A DNA stretch of 64,000 nt from Apirhabdus apintestini (GTDB lineage Bacteria; Pseudomonadota; Gammaproteobacteria; Enterobacterales; Enterobacteriaceae): NCBI GenBank assembly GCA_033977085.1, contig CP138906.1, positions 682,001-746,000 of the forward strand, given 5' to 3'. The position numbers and the translations under genes are program-made. Below, piece by piece: positions 11,370-24,516 of the stretch (its first letter is position 1; each line of letters opens with the position of its first letter). Under the pieces are notes generated by a model. It saw only the letters and a program-made list of their open reading frames with translations, was not told the DNA's origin and did no database searches.

Positions 11370-11807
11370 TTATTCCGAGCTAAAGCGAAAAGTATCTTCG
11401 CAGGCCTGTTTTAACGCGCCGTTATCCTGAACTTCGCATATGCGTTTCCAGCTTTGTACGCCTTCGGCATCGCTCCAGCTAGGCGTGAGCGTAATCGTAA
11501 GCCCATTCAGGCTTTGTGCACCGGCTATTATGACGGTGCCTTTTGCAACGCTAAGTCGGGACACATAGCGGCTATTCGTTGTCTCAGGGATGCCGTGGCT
11601 ACCCGCGCTGCAGCCTTCAATTCCACCTTGTTCCAGTGCACAGAGTTCAACGGCCGTGCGATAAGGCATAAAAGTCTGGAGCATATCGGTGAGGGCCGCT
11701 TTACACAGATAATTCTGCCACGCAGGGACGCCAATCGCGCTAAGAATGGCAACAATCCCGATAACAACCATTAATTCAATTAATGTAAAACCCCGTTGAT
11801 GGCGCAT
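11370..11807 (-). CDS. ppdD: Major type IV prepilin PpdD
   Basis: Intact 145-residue type IV prepilin. It has a short basic leader MRHQRG cleaved before FTLIELMVVIGIVAILSAIG, the hydrophobic N-terminal helix, with the invariant Glu at position 5 of the mature protein. Cysteines near the C terminus (RICEVQ and QACEDTFRF) probably form the D-loop disulphide. It is first in ppdD-hofB-hofC. A Shine-Dalgarno (AGGAGGA on the coding strand) precedes the ATG. The matching prepilin peptidase is probably the gene at 34448. Confidence 0.95.
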   Translation of the reverse strand: MRHQRGFTLIELMVVIGIVAILSAIGVPAWQNYLCKAALTDMLQTFMPYRTAVELCALEQGGIEGCSAGSHGIPETTNSRYVSRLSVAKGTVIIAGAQSLNGLTITLTPSWSDAEGVQSWKRICEVQDNGALKQACEDTFRFSSE

Positions 11808-12512
11808 GATATTTTCCTCCTGTTCGCGTTGGCGTTAACTGTGTCACGCAAATAAATAAGAGGCGAAAGCGCGAGTGGCGAAGTGGAATGTGGATTCCTG
11901 ACAAAATAAGGGCGTTGCACACGTTGCTAAGGTTTTAGCATCCTGCTCGCTATTTATAGCGTCGGGCAGAGCACTGATCCGAATTGCATTACAGCGAGGG
12001 GAACAATATTGATATAACTGTGTGCGCCGATTATAGCTCTGATAAAAGGAAGCCAAATAGCGCGCCTGCGGCTAGTGTCTTAATGTGGTGGTTGATACGC
12101 ATTGCATTGGTTATGGCAAGTTTACTAAATATATCTATGAGACAAGCGCTATCCGTAAAGCAATGTTCATCTGAGCTCAGGAGGCAATTTATGGCGCTGT
12201 AGCTGAGGCTAGTTGGGCAGCAAGGGTTTTAGCGGGCGGAGTAAGGTTATTACGCTTTTGCTGGCATCTAAGTGTGGTTAGCGAAAACGCCCGGTAGTGC
12301 GTGGCTTATAGGGGGCAGGTTCTGTAAGGGGTTAACAGGCTGTGGCGTTTATCATGTTATTCGCGGGAATTCTCAACAAATTAAAACATTGGCAGGCCAG
12401 AAGGTAGCGCCTGCACGTTTTCTTTCATCAGAAAAGCGGTTGCTGACGACCGCTGTTGCGAAGTCCATAAATGCAATAAACAACCCGCTTGCCCTTCCGC
12501 ATGCCAGAATAT
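11808..12512. other. Spacer upstream of ppdD, no recognised gene
   Basis: About 700 bases between the nadC stop and the ppdD start. Candidate frames on both strands are short, rich in rare-looking amino acid runs and resemble nothing known to me. It presumably holds the ppdD promoter, and may contain eroded gene remains since the gap is larger than I expect for this gene pair. Confidence 0.4.
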
Positions 12513-12907
12513 CTATTTATTGATGATATTCATCGACAGCGCGAGAGTGTGAATATTTTTAGTCAGCGCATCCACGGAAATATAGTTAACGCCGGTTTTG
12601 GCATAATCCTGAAGCGTGGCGCTAGTCATATCACCAGAAACTGCCAGCAGGGCCTGGCCTGGGCCGTTTCTACGGCAATCCGTGTGTCATCCGGCGAGAA
12701 GTTATCCAGCATAATAATATCGGCGCCCGATTTTAATGCTTCGTCCAGTTCTTCCGGTGCGGTAATTTCCACTTCTACCGGTGCATCCGGGTGCAGCCAG
12801 AACGCTTTTTCTACGGCCTGGTGTTACCAACGGTGCAAAACTGATCCACCCCAGCGGTTGAAAACTGATCCAGGGGTTAATCTGCTCCTCTGAATACAGG
12901 GGAGCTT

Positions 12908-13924
<1,017 letters not shown>

Positions 13925-13928
<4 letters not shown>

Positions 13929-14707
13929 TGGTCGAACTACAACATCAACGGCTGATGGTGCTTGCTGAACAGCTCCAGCTGGACAGCCTTATCGGCGCGG
14001 CGCCGGCACTGTCGCAACAGGCAGTGGATCAGGAATGGAGCTATATGGACTTCCTGGAGCACCTGCTACATGAGGAGAAACTGGCCCGGCATCAGCGTAA
14101 ACAGGCGATGTACACGCGGATGGCAGCCTTCCCGGCGGTGAAGACGTTCGAGGAATACGACTTCACCTTCGCCACCGGCGCACCTCAGAAGCAAATCCAG
14201 TCGCTGCGTTCCCTGAGCTTCATCGAACGTAACGAAAACATCGTGTTGCTGGGCCCCTCGGGCGTGGGGAAAACACATCTGGCGATAGCCATGGGCTACG
14301 AGGCAGTACGGGCGGGCATCAAGGTTCGCTTCACAACAGCAGCGGACCTGCTGTTACAGTTGTCGACTTCCCAGCGTCAGGGGCGTTACAAAACGACACT
14401 CAATCGCGGTGTCATGGCCCCCAAACTGCTCATCATCGACGAAATAGGCTATCTGCCGTTCAGCCAGGAAGAGGCAAAGCTGTTCTTCCAGGTCATTGCC
14501 AAACGTTACGAAAAGAGCGCGATGATCCTGACCTCTAACCTGCCGTTCGGGCAGTGGGACCAGACGTTCGCGGGTGATGCAGCCCTGACATCGGCAATGC
14601 TGGACCGGATCTTACATCACTCACACGTAGTCCAGATAAAAGGAGAGAGCTATCGACTGAAGCAGAAACGAAAGGCCGGGGTTATAGCGGAAGCTAATCC
14701 TGAGTAA
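13925..14707 (+). CDS. istB: IstB helper ATPase, copy 2
   Basis: Intact 260-residue IstB identical in protein sequence to copy 1, with Walker A GPSGVGKTH and Walker B LLIIDEIGYLPFS. One silent C-to-T change distinguishes it. Confidence 0.93.
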
Positions 14708-15451
14708 GCAAGGTGGATCAATATTAGACCGTTGGTGGTGACGGTAAGTGGATCACTTTTTACCCGTTGTTGACACCTGGCGCAGCGAGCCTGAAGCGGC
14801 AATATGATGTTTATTGATTAAAAATATATCGGAAAGGCCCATGTGATGGCTGGCACCGCCGCCGCACAAAACCGCGTATTTAAGCGCGGAGCGAAGGCCC
14901 GGTACGGTTTTCCGGGTATCTAAAAGCTGGGTGTGCGTTCCCTTCAACTGCGCGGTCCAGTCGCGAACAGCGCTGGCGACGCCGGACAGTGTTTGCATAA
15001 AATTGAGCGCGGTACGCTCACCGGCCAAAAGCTGGTGCGCAGAGCCTTTCATTTCGCATAGCGTCTGGTTAACGGTGATCAACTCGCCGTCATCAACCTG
15101 CCAGTTGATTTCAATATCGCCACCGAGCTCGAATAAATACCTCTTCAACCCAGCGTCGCCCGCAAAAAATGCCGCCTTCGCGGGCAATGGCTTGCGCTCG
15201 CACACGGGTTTCTGCGGGAATAATCTGGGCGGTAATCTCTCTTTTGGGTTCTCTTTGCTATCGAGTTCCTCACTCAGGGAGCGGGCAACGATATCCGGGA
15301 TATCAAGGCTAATATGCTCAAGTAGATTTTTCCGCCGTTGATCGAACTGGGCGCTGGAAGACGGCATAATAAAACTCCAAATGGCAGGCTGAAATGTATA
15401 GAAACATGCTACTCTCAAGCGGCTTTGCGTACCAGATTCAGGAGAACAGAC

Positions 15452-15999
15452 ATGCAGATTTCTGACGGCTGGCTGGAAGGCGCCCGACATTGTCCTTCAC
15501 CGCATTTTGATGCGCGCCCGGATAACGTTTCTCCCTCTTTGCTGGTAATTCATAATATTAGCCTACCGCCGGGAGAATTTGGGGGCCGTGGATTGATCGT
15601 TTATTCAGTGGCACTCTTCCGCCCGATGCACATCCTTATTTTAATGATATTGCCCAGTTACGCGTCTCTGCGCACTGTCTGATCCGCCGCGATGGCGAGA
15701 TCGTGCAATATGTTCCTTTTACAAAGCGGGCATGGCACGCAGGCGTATCTCGCTATCAGGGCCGAGAAAAGTGCAATGATTTTTCTATCGGAATAGAACT
15801 TGAAGGCACGGATACGCAGCCCTATACCGACGCTCAGTATTGTCAGTTAGCGTCCATTACCCGTTTATTAATCGAAAAATGGCCCGCGATAGCCAGCCAT
15901 ATGGCAGGCCATTGTGATATTGCGCCGGGGCGTAAAACCGATCCCGGCCCGGCTTTTGACTGGGAGCGGCTGCGCGCAGCCTGCATTGCGACGTCTTAA
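15452..15999 (+). pseudogene. ampD: N-acetyl-anhydromuramyl-L-alanine amidase AmpD, one frameshift
   Basis: AmpD is the cytoplasmic zinc amidase that strips the peptide from 1,6-anhydro-MurNAc during murein recycling; its loss derepresses AmpC where ampC/ampR exist. Zinc and substrate motifs are present: SLLVIHNISLPPGEFGG (first His), TKRAWHAGVS, and GHCDIAPGRKTDPG with the later His and Asp. One C is missing at 15586-15587. Restored, the protein is 182 residues (E. coli 183) without internal stops. Followed 15 bases later by ampE. Confidence 0.92.
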
Positions 16000-16014
16000 T
16001 AATAAGGAGATAAC

Positions 16015-16869
16015 ATGACGCTTTTTACCCTGTTGCTGGTGCTGGCGTTTGAACGCTTGTTTAAACAGGGCAGTCACTGGCAGCTTGACTACCGCCTTGA
16101 GAGGGTATTCCGGCATGTGCGCAGTTATTCTTTTTGGGTTACCGCAGGAATGACGATAGGCGCGATACTGGTGATTATGTTGTGCGAGCGGGCGCTGACC
16201 GGTCTGTTCTTTAATTTACCGCTCCTGATTTTCTGGATAGCCGTGGGGTTATTATGTATTGGTGCCGGGCCAACGCGGCTTCATTATCATGCTTATTTGC
16301 AGGCCGCGAGCCGGGATGATAGCGCGGCGCGTCAGGCTATGGCGGATGAACTTACGCTAATCCACGGTGTCCCGCATGATTGTGACGAAGAAGCATTTCT
16401 GCGCGAGCCGCAAAACGCGCTGCTTTGGATTAACTTCCGATTTTATTTGGCGCCGCTGTTCTGGTTTATTGTCGGCGGTGTCTGGGGGCCTGCGCTGCTG
16501 GTGGGTTATGCCTTTCTCCGAGCCTGGCAAGCGTGGCTGGCGCGTCGCTGTACACCGAGACAGCGCTTACTATCTGGCACCGATACGATTTTACACATTA
16601 TTGACTGGGTGCCTGTTCGTCTGGCCGGTATTGCTTATGCCCTATTAGGGCACGGTGAAAAAGCGTTGCCCGCGTGGTTTGCTTCACTGGGAGATTTGAA
16701 AACCTCGCAGTATCAGATATTAACCGAACTGGCACAGTTTTCTCTGGCGCGAGATCCTCACACGGATAAAGTTAAAACGCCGAAAATAGCCGTGGCGATG
16801 GCTAAAAAAGTAGCATTTTGTATTGTGGTTGTCGTTGCGCTACTGACAATTTATGGCGCTCTATTGTGA
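16015..16869 (+). CDS. ampE: Inner-membrane protein AmpE
   Basis: Intact 284-residue protein, the E. coli length, with hydrophobic segments near residues 40-75 and 137-160 and at the C terminus (KKVAFCIVVVVALLTIYGALL). AmpE is a membrane protein of the ampDE operon with a postulated sensory or CobD-like role; its activity is not established. An AAGGAG Shine-Dalgarno lies eight bases before the ATG. Confidence 0.95.
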   Translation: MTLFTLLLVLAFERLFKQGSHWQLDYRLERVFRHVRSYSFWVTAGMTIGAILVIMLCERALTGLFFNLPLLIFWIAVGLLCIGAGPTRLHYHAYLQAASRDDSAARQAMADELTLIHGVPHDCDEEAFLREPQNALLWINFRFYLAPLFWFIVGGVWGPALLVGYAFLRAWQAWLARRCTPRQRLLSGTDTILHIIDWVPVRLAGIAYALLGHGEKALPAWFASLGDLKTSQYQILTELAQFSLARDPHTDKVKTPKIAVAMAKKVAFCIVVVVALLTIYGALL

Positions 16870-17130
16870 TATATAGGTACTCTGAAAATATTGCCTGCGA
16901 CCAAGCTCGTTCAGGCTACGCCTGCTAAAAGCTTGCAGGACGACAATGAATGACCGGTACCAGTAACCATAATGCAATTGACCTGCGGGTGAACGGCGTA
17001 AATTCCTTTCAGGGTGCATCATTAATAATGCCGCGACAGGAGATATTGCGCGCCTGTAGGGGGAAGAATTACCAGCGAGTTTGCGGCTGAGTGCTTAGCA
17101 GTAGAGTATTTTAGCCTGCAATCAGTAACA

Positions 17131-17157
17131 AAAAGCGCCCGTGAAGGGCGCTTTTTT
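17131..17157 (-). terminator. aroP: aroP terminator
   Basis: AAAAGCGCCC and GGGCGCTTTT form a strong stem around GTGAA with T-runs on either side, so it can work in both directions, serving aroP and possibly ampE. As read, the aroP frame runs through it because the stop codon at 17156-17158 is out of frame. Confidence 0.8.
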
Positions 17158-18516
17158 AGGCGGTTTTTGCGCGCGCTGTTTAAGGTAGTAGCCGATAGCT
17201 AGCAGCACTATCCAGAACGGCAGCATAATTACCGACTCTCGCATGCCATCGTTAACGCTCAAGATAATCAGAATTGCGACCATAAATGCAAGGCAGAGCC
17301 AGTTACCGAAGGGATACCATAACGCCTTAAAGCGAGGTTCTACGCCTTCACGTTTTTTCGCCCGCCGGAATTTAAGGTGGGAAATACTGATCATTGCCCA
17401 GTTAATCACAAGCGTGGCGACCACTAGTGTCATCAGGAAACCAAATGCTTTGCCTGGCATCACGTAGTTAATGACCACGCAAAGCGCCGTCGCGGCAGCA
17501 GACAAGCCAAGTGCCACATAGGGAACGCCGCGTTTGTCCACTTTCAATAACGCTTTCGGGCCATTGCCCTGCTTCGCTAGCCCAAAAAGCATCCGGCTAT
17601 TACAGTAGACACTAGCTGTTGTAAACCGATAGTGCGGCGGTAAGCACCACAGCGTTTAAAACATTCGCGATGATATTGCTATTCAGATCGTGAAAAATCA
17701 TGACGAAGGGGCTGCTACCCTCAACCACTTTGCTCCAGGGTAAAGCGATAGCAACACGGTCAGTGAGCCAATATAGAAAATCAGCACGCGCCAGATAACC
17801 TGATTAGTGGCTTGCGGTATCGTTTTTCCGGGTGATCCGCTTCTGCTGCGGTGATGCCCACCAGTTCCAGCCCGCCGAAGGAGAACATGATTACCGCTGT
17901 TGCCATCACAAGCCCGGATATGCCGTAGGGGAAAAAGCCGCCGTGGCTCCAGAGGTTAGTTACAGAGGCCTGCGGGCCGCCGTGGCCGCTAATTAACAGC
18001 CATGCGCCGAAGATAATCATCCCAATAATCGCGACGACTTTAATAATGGCGAACCAAAATTCCAGTTCACCATAGATTTTAACATTCGAGAGGTTAATAA
18101 GGTTGATAACAATGAAGAATGCCAGCGCTGAAACCCAGGTTGGTATTTCCGGCCACCAGTACTGAATATATTTCCCAACGGCGGTCAGCTCCGCCATTGC
18201 GACCAGCACATAAAGCACCCAGTAGTTCCAGCCGGAGGCGAAGCCGGCAAATTTGCCCCAGTATTTATAGGCGAAATGGCTAAATGAGCCGGCGACCGGT
18301 TCTTCCACGACCATTTCACCGGAGCTGGCGCATGATTAAAAATGCGATAAAACCGCCAATACCGTATCCCAAAATAACAGCGGGACCTGCCATTTTTATG
18401 GTATCCGCAACCCCGAGGAACAGGCCGGTGCCTACGGCCCCGCCCAGCGCGATTAATTGAATATGGCGGTTTTTAAGACCACGCTTTAGCGAATCGCTGT
18501 GCTCTTGACCTTCCAT
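17156..18516 (-). pseudogene. aroP: Aromatic amino acid permease AroP, about five frameshifts
   Basis: AroP is a 12-helix APC-family proton symporter for Phe, Tyr and Trp. Fragments align in order: HIQLIALGGAVGTGLFLG, VAGSFSHFAYKYWG, FASGWNYWVLYVLVAMAELT, FSFGGLELVGITAAEADHPE, and RMLFGLAKQGNGPKAL. Indels: one extra C at the AGCT at 18323, one A lost at 17823-17827, one C lost at a CCWGG site (17735-17740), one extra base at the AGCT at 17614, and one A lost at 17164-17168 which removes the natural stop (restored end ...RAQKTA). Restored length is about 453-457 residues with no nonsense codon. Position and orientation match E. coli aroP. Confidence 0.9.
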
Positions 18517-18561
18517 TAATAAAGCCTCGTATGTGGTAAATGCCCGACATCTTAATGCGGG

Positions 18562-18602
18562 TGTAATTTTATTATTCCGCAGTATGTATTCTTATATTTA
18601 CA
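18562..18602 (-). promoter_or_regulatory. aroP: Probable paired TyrR boxes upstream of aroP
   Basis: TGTATTCTTATATTTACA (18585-18602) fits the TyrR consensus TGTAAA-N6-TTTACA at 10 of 12 positions. A weaker match (TGTAATTTTATTATTCCG, 18562-18579) lies 23 bp away, the spacing of strong/weak TyrR box pairs. TyrR represses aroP in E. coli. Inferred from sequence only. Confidence 0.5.
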
Positions 18603-18983
18603 TTCTGAGGTGAGTTATTTTGCGATACACACTACCGCACCGGCAAGAATAGTGGTAAGCGCCGGTGAATGCACCTGCTTTTTGCTGATGTGCTGACAGG
18701 ATGCTTAAAAAGCAGGCCCAGCAAGGGGCTCCCGGTAGTGAGCGAGGCTGTTATACATAGGGGAGGGTTATTAATGAGGGAAATAAACCCTATAGTTACT
18801 AAGTGTAAACGTTGCAATTTCGTTTCATTATTAACCTTGTGAGTAATGCGCATATTTGCATGTCGTTGCATTTATGCGATTTTATATCCTGCATGTTGTT
18901 AAAAAATGCCGGTTTTACTGATTTAAATCAAAACCGGATGGACATAAGGTGAATGTTTTGTTACTTTACCGTCATGAATTTGA

Positions 18984-19000
18984 AATTGGTATGACCAATT
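18984..19000 (+). promoter_or_regulatory. pdhR: PdhR operator
   Basis: AATTGGTATGACCAATT is a perfect match to the PdhR palindrome AATTGGT-N3-ACCAATT. It lies 31 bases before the pdhR start, as in E. coli, where PdhR autoregulates pdhR-aceEF-lpd and is released by pyruvate. The operator is perfectly conserved even though the downstream genes read as frameshifted. Confidence 0.93.
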
Positions 19001-19030
19001 GACTGCGAAACTGGCTTAAGACAGGACAGT

Positions 19031-19794
19031 ATGGCCTATAGCAAAATCCGCCAGCCGAAATTATCTGACGTAATCGAGCAGCAGCTGGAGTTTCTGATTC
19101 TTGAGGGGACACTGCGCCCCGGTGAAAAACTTCCTCCTGAACGCGAACTGGCAAAACAGTTTGATGTTTCTCGTCCTTCTCTGCGTGAGGCAATTCAGCG
19201 CCTTGAGGCAAAAGGGCTTCTGCTTCGTCGCCAGGGCGGCGGGACTTTTGTGCAAAAAGCCTGTGGCAAAGTTTTAGCGATCCGCTGGTCGAACTTCTGG
19301 CCGAACATCCTGAATCCCAGTTTGATTTGCTGGAAACGCGTCACGCGTTAGAGGGCGTTGCGGCTTATTATGCGGCGCTGCGCGGTACTGATGAAGATGT
19401 GGCGCGCCTGCGCGACTGCTATCGCGATATCGAACTGGCGCAGCGCTCTGGGGATCTGGATGCGGAATCCAGCGCCGTAATGAAGTATCAAATAGCCGTT
19501 ACAGAGGCTGCGCACAATGTGGTGCTTTTGCACCTGCTTCGCTGTATGGAGCCGATGCTGGCGCAGAATGTGCGGCAAAACTTTGAACTGATCTATGGGC
19601 GACGGGAGATGCTGCCATTAGTCAGCGAACACCGCGCCCGGATTTATGAAGCGATTATCGCCAGGGAGCCAGAGCGCGCGCGCGAAGCTTCGCATCGCCA
19701 TCTGGCATTTATCGAAGAAATATTGCTGGGCCGTAGCCGTGAACAGAGCCGCCGTGAGCGTTCTCTGCGTCGGTTACAACAGCGAAAAGACTAA
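19031..19794 (+). pseudogene. pdhR: Pyruvate-sensing repressor PdhR, one frameshift
   Basis: PdhR is a GntR/FadR-family repressor of the pyruvate dehydrogenase operon. The winged helix (LPPERELAKQFDVSRPSLRE, about residues 35-54) is intact. One A is missing at 19254-19258 just after GGGTFVQ. Restored, the FCD ligand domain follows (ETRHALEGVAAYYAALRGTD to RRERSLRRLQQRKD) and the length is 254 residues, the E. coli value. If real, the lesion leaves a free DNA-binding domain without its pyruvate-binding domain. Confidence 0.92.
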
Positions 19795-19861
19795 GATTAC
19801 GGTTATCCGTTATCTGAATGCGCCTGATTTATCTCGCGCGGCAACGAAACGCTGAGCCTGT

Positions 19862-19900
19862 CCTATTGCGCTTTATGCGCTTTAAAAAGAGCGCAATAGG
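19862..19900 (+). promoter_or_regulatory. Hairpin in the pdhR-aceE gap
   Basis: CCTATTGCGCT (19862-19872) pairs perfectly with AGCGCAATAGG (19890-19900) over 11 bases. There is no T-run directly after. It may stabilise or partly terminate the transcript between pdhR and aceE. Confidence 0.5.
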
Positions 19901-19943
19901 GCAGGTTCCAGACAAACCAACTATTAGAGATAAGGAATACCCC

Positions 19944-22605
19944 ATGTCAGAACGTATGCAAAATGACGTGGATCCGATCGAAACTCGCGACTGGCTACAG
20001 GCGATCGAATCGGTCATCCGTGAAGAAGGTATTGAACGCGCTCAGTTCCTGATCGACAGCGTATTAGGTGAGGCCCGTAAAGGTGGTCTGAATGTTGCTG
20101 CCGGGCAGGCTTCCCGCGACTACATCAATACGATTGCGACCGAAGATGAGCCTGAGTATCCGGGCAACCTGGACCTGGAGCGCCGCATCCGTTCAGCGAT
20201 TCGCTGGAACGCAATTATGACCGTACTGCGCGCGTCGAAAAAGACCTGGAGCTGGGGGGCACATGGCGTCCTACCAGTCTGCGGCGACGATTTATGAAGT
20301 CTGCTTTAACCATTTCTTCCGCGCACGCAGTGAAAAAGACGGCGGCGATTTAGTGTATTTCCAGGGACATATTTCGCCGGGGGTTTACGCACGCGCGTTT
20401 CTGGAAGGGCGTTTAACTGAAGAACAGATGAATAACTTCCGCCAGGAAGTGCACGGTAACGGCCTGCCTTCTTACCCGCATCCGAAACTGCTACCAGAAT
20501 TCTGGCAGTTCCCAACTGTGTCAATGGGGCTCGGTCCGATTGGCGCTATTTATCAGGCTAAATTCCTGAAATATCTGGAATATCGTGGCCTAAAAGAGAC
20601 CTCTGCGCAAACGGTTTACGCTTTCCTTGGCGATGGTGAAATGGATGAGCCGGAGTCCAAAGGCGCTATCACAATCGCGACTCGTGAAAAGCTGGATAAC
20701 CTGGTTTTTGTTATCAACTGTAACCTTCAGCGTCTGGATGGCCCGGTCACCGGTAACGGTAAAATCATCAATGAACTGGAAGGCATTTTCGCCGGCGCTG
20801 GCTGGGAAGTGGTGAAAGTCATTTGGGGTGGCCGCTGGGACGAACTGCTGCGTAACGACACCAGCGGTAAACTGATTCAATTAATGAATGAAACCGTCGA
20901 TGGCGATTACCAGACCTTTAAATCGAAAGACGGCGCTTACGTGCGTGAACACTTCTTTGGTAAATATCCGGAAACCGCCGCGCTGGTTAAAGACTGGAGC
21001 GACGAGGATATCTGGGCGCTGAATCGCGGCGGCCACGATCCGAAGAAAGTCTACGCGGCGCTGAAAAAGCCCAGGATACCAAGGGTAAACCGACGGTGAT
21101 TCTGGCGCATACCATCAAAGGCTATGGTATGGGCGACTCCGCTGAAGGGAAAAACATCGCGCACCAGGTGAAGAAAATGAACATGGACGGCGTGCGTTAC
21201 GTCCGCGATCGTTTCAATGTGCCGGTAGCCGATGCTGATATCGAAAAACTGCCGTACATCACCTTCCCGCAGGATTCCGAAGAGTACAAATACCTGCACG
21301 GTCAGCGTGATAAGTTGAACGGCTATCTGCCGACGCGTCAGACGCACTTTACCGAAACGCTGGAACTGCCAACGCTGGAAGACTTCGGCGCGCTGCTCGA
21401 AGAGCAAACCAAAGAAATCTCCACCACGATTGCGTTTGTGCGTGCGCTTAATGTCATGCTGAAAAACAAATCGATTAAAGACCGGCTGGTGCCCATTATT
21501 GCGGATGAGGCGCGCACCTTTGGTATGGAAGGTCTGTTCCGCCAGATTGGCATCTATAGTCCTAACGGTCAGCAGTACACCCCGCAGGACCGCGAGCAGG
21601 TGGCGTACTACAAAGAAGACGAAAAAGGCCAAATTCTGCAGGAAGGGATCAACGAGCTGGGCGCTGGCGCCTCTTGGCTGGCGGCGGCAACTTCATATAG
21701 CACCAATAACCTGCCGATGATCCCGTTCTATATCTATTACTCTATGTTCGGGTTCCAGCGTATCGGCGACCTGTGCTGGGCGGCTGGCGATCAGCAGGCG
21801 CGCGGCTTCCTGATAGGCGGAACGTCCGGGCGTACCACGCTGAACGGTGAAGGCCTGCAGCACGAAGATGGCCACAGCCATATTCAGTCGCTGACTATCC
21901 CTAACTGTATTTCCTATGACCCGGCATACGCCTATGAAGTCGCTGTTATTATGCACGATGGCCTGGATCGCATGTACGGTGAGAAACAGGAAAACGTGTA
22001 TTACTACATCACGACGCTGAACGAAAACTACCATATGCCTGCAATGCCGGAAGGCGCTGAAGACGGTATTCGTAAGGGCATCTACAAGCTAGAAACGCTG
22101 GAAGGTAGTAAGGGCAAAGTACAGTTGCTTGGCTCCGGTGCCATCTTACGCCACGTGCGTGAAGCCGCCCAGATTCTGGCGAAAGACTATGGCGTAGGTT
22201 CCGATGTGTACAGCGTAACGTCCTTTACCGAGCTCGGCGCGCGATGGCCAGGACTGCGAGCGCTGGAATATGCTGCATCCGCTGGATACGCCGCGCGTGC
22301 CGTACATCACCCAGGTAATGAACGATGCACCGGCAGTAGCCTCTACCGACTATATGAAGCTTTTCGCTGAGCAGGTGCGTACTTATGTTCCTGCAGATGA
22401 CTATCGCGTACTGGGTACGGACGGCTTCGGCCGCTCTGACAGCCGTGAAAACCTGCGTCACCACTTCGAAATTGATGCTTCCTATGTTGTGGTTGCTGCG
22501 CTGGGTGAACTGGCTAAACGCGGTGAAATCGAGAAGAACGTGGTAGCGGACGCTATCAAAAAATTCAATATCGATGCAGATAAAGTCAACCCGCGTCTGG
22601 CGTAA
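19944..22605 (+). pseudogene. aceE: Pyruvate dehydrogenase E1 component AceE, four frameshifts
   Basis: AceE is the thiamine-diphosphate E1 subunit that decarboxylates pyruvate and acetylates the lipoyl arms of AceF. Four segments align end to end with E. coli AceE; the ThDP motif (GDGEMDEPESKGAITIA through NCNLQRLDGPV) is in the second. Indels: A lost at 20238-20242, G lost at 20254-20259, A lost at 21064-21068, and C gained beside AGCT at 22231-22236. Correcting them gives exactly 887 residues, the E. coli length, with no nonsense codon. The ATG at 19944 follows a TAAGGA Shine-Dalgarno. Confidence 0.93.
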
Positions 22606-22619
22606 GAGGTAAAAAGATA

Positions 22620-24508
22620 ATGACTATCGAAATCAAGGTACCGGACATCGGGGCGGATGAAGTTGAAATCACCGAGATCCTGGTCAAAGTCGGCGATAAA
22701 GTGGACGCTGAACAGTCGCTTATTACTGTAGAAGGCGATAAAGCTTCTATGGAAGTGCCGTCTCCGCAGGCGGGCATTGTGAAAGAGATTAAAGTCTCTG
22801 TCGGCGATAAAACCCAGACCGGCGCGCTTATCATGATTTTTGATTCTGCCGATGGCGCTGCTGATGCAGCGCCGGCTCAGGCAGAAGAGAAAAAGAAGCG
22901 ACTCCGGCGGCGGCCCCGCTGCCAGTGCGGCGAAAGACGTTAACGTGCCGGATATCGGCGGTGATGAAGTCGAAGTCACTGAAGTCATGGTGAAAGTTGG
23001 CGATACAGTGGAAGCTGAACAGTCGCTGATTACCGTTGAAGGCGATAAAGCCTCAATGGAAGTACCCGCACCTTTCGCGGGCACTGTCAAAGAGATCAAA
23101 GTTGCGACTGGCGATAAAGTATCGACCGGTTCGCTAATTATGGTCTTTGAAGTGGCAGGTTCGGCGCCTGCATCAACGCCGGCTAAACAAGAGTCCGCCC
23201 CGGCTGCTGCGCCAGCGGCGGCAGGCGTTAAAGACGTTAAAGTACCGGATATCGGCGGCGATGAAGTTGAAGTCACTGAAGTCATGGTCAAAGTTGGCGA
23301 TAAAGTAGAAGCCGAACAGTCGCTGATTACCGTTGAAGGCGACAAAGCCTCGATGGAAGTTCCCGCGCCGTTCGCCGGCACGGTAAAAGAACTCAAAGTG
23401 AACGTTGGGGATAAAGTGTCTACCGGTTCGCTGATTATGGTTTTCGAAGTGGAAGGCGCTGCGCCTGCCTCTGCTCCCGCTGCGGCCAGTGCTTCAGGTG
23501 CAACCGCTGCGCCGGCACAGGCGGCGAAACCCGCCGCAGCGCCTGAGCCGAAGGCGGCAGGTAAAAATGAATTCGCTGAAAACGACGCTTATGTCCACGC
23601 GACACCGCTAATACGCCGCCTGGCGCGCGAGTTTGGCGTTAACCTGGCGAAAGTGAAAGGCACCGGGCGCAAAGGCCGTATTCTGCGCGAAGACGTGCAG
23701 GCCTATGTGAAAGATGCGGTTAAGCGCGCTGAATCCGCACCTGCCGGTGCTGGCGGCGGTTTACCGGGCATGCTGCCGTGGCCGAAAGTCGATTTCAGCA
23801 AGTTCGGTGAAATCGAAGAAGTGGAGCTGGGCCGCATCCAGAAAATTTCCGGCGCGAATCTCAGCCGTAACTGGGTGATGATCCCGCACGTTACGCACTT
23901 TGATAAAACCGACATCACGGACCTGGAAGCCTTCCGCAAGCAGCAGAATGCCGAAGCTGAGAAGCGTAAACTGGACGTGAAAATCACTCCGGTTGTCTTC
24001 ATCATGAAAGCGGTGGCCGCAGCTCTTGAGCAAATGCCGCGCTTCAACAGCTCTTTGTCTGAAGATGCGCAGAAGCTGACGCTGAAGAAATACATTAATA
24101 TTGGCGTTGCGGTGGATACGCCGAACGGGCTGGTTGTGCCTGTCTTTAAAGACGTGAATAAGAAAGGCATTGTCGAACTTTCCCGCGAAGCTGATGGCGA
24201 TATCCAAAAAAGCGCGCGATGGTAAGTTGACCGCAGGCGAAATGCAGGGCGGTTGCTTTACCATCTCCAGTATCGGCGGCACGGGTACCACCCACTTTGC
24301 GCCGATCGTTAATGCGCCGGAAGTGGCTATCCTCGGGGTCTCTAAGTCCGCGATGGAACCGGTATGGAACGGTAAAGAATTTGTGCCGCGCCTTATGCTG
24401 CCGATTTCGCTGTCGTTTGACCACCGCGTTATCGACGGCGCGGACGGCGCGCGCTTCATTACTATCATTAACAATACGCTAAGCGACATTCGCCGCCTGG
24501 TGATGTAA
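22620..24508 (+). pseudogene. aceF: Dihydrolipoamide acetyltransferase AceF (PDH E2), three frameshifts
   Basis: AceF is the core of the pyruvate dehydrogenase complex. Three lipoyl domains are visible, each with the lipoylated lysine in EGDKASMEVP, joined by Ala/Pro linkers. They are followed by the peripheral subunit-binding domain (HATPLIRRLAREFGVNLAKV) and the catalytic domain ending SFDHRVIDGADG, with the His and Asp of the acyltransferase site. Indels: A lost at 22890-22894, C lost at 22914-22917, and one base gained beside AGCT near 24189. Restored length is 629 residues (E. coli 630), no nonsense codons. Starts 14 bases after aceE. Confidence 0.93.
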
Positions 24509-24516
24509 GCAAGAAC

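Noticed and set aside
19944..22605. Programmed ribosomal frameshifting in aceE and neighbouring genes
   Set aside because: No slippery heptamer with a downstream stimulator; the sites differ in type, and the same genes need no frameshifting in relatives.
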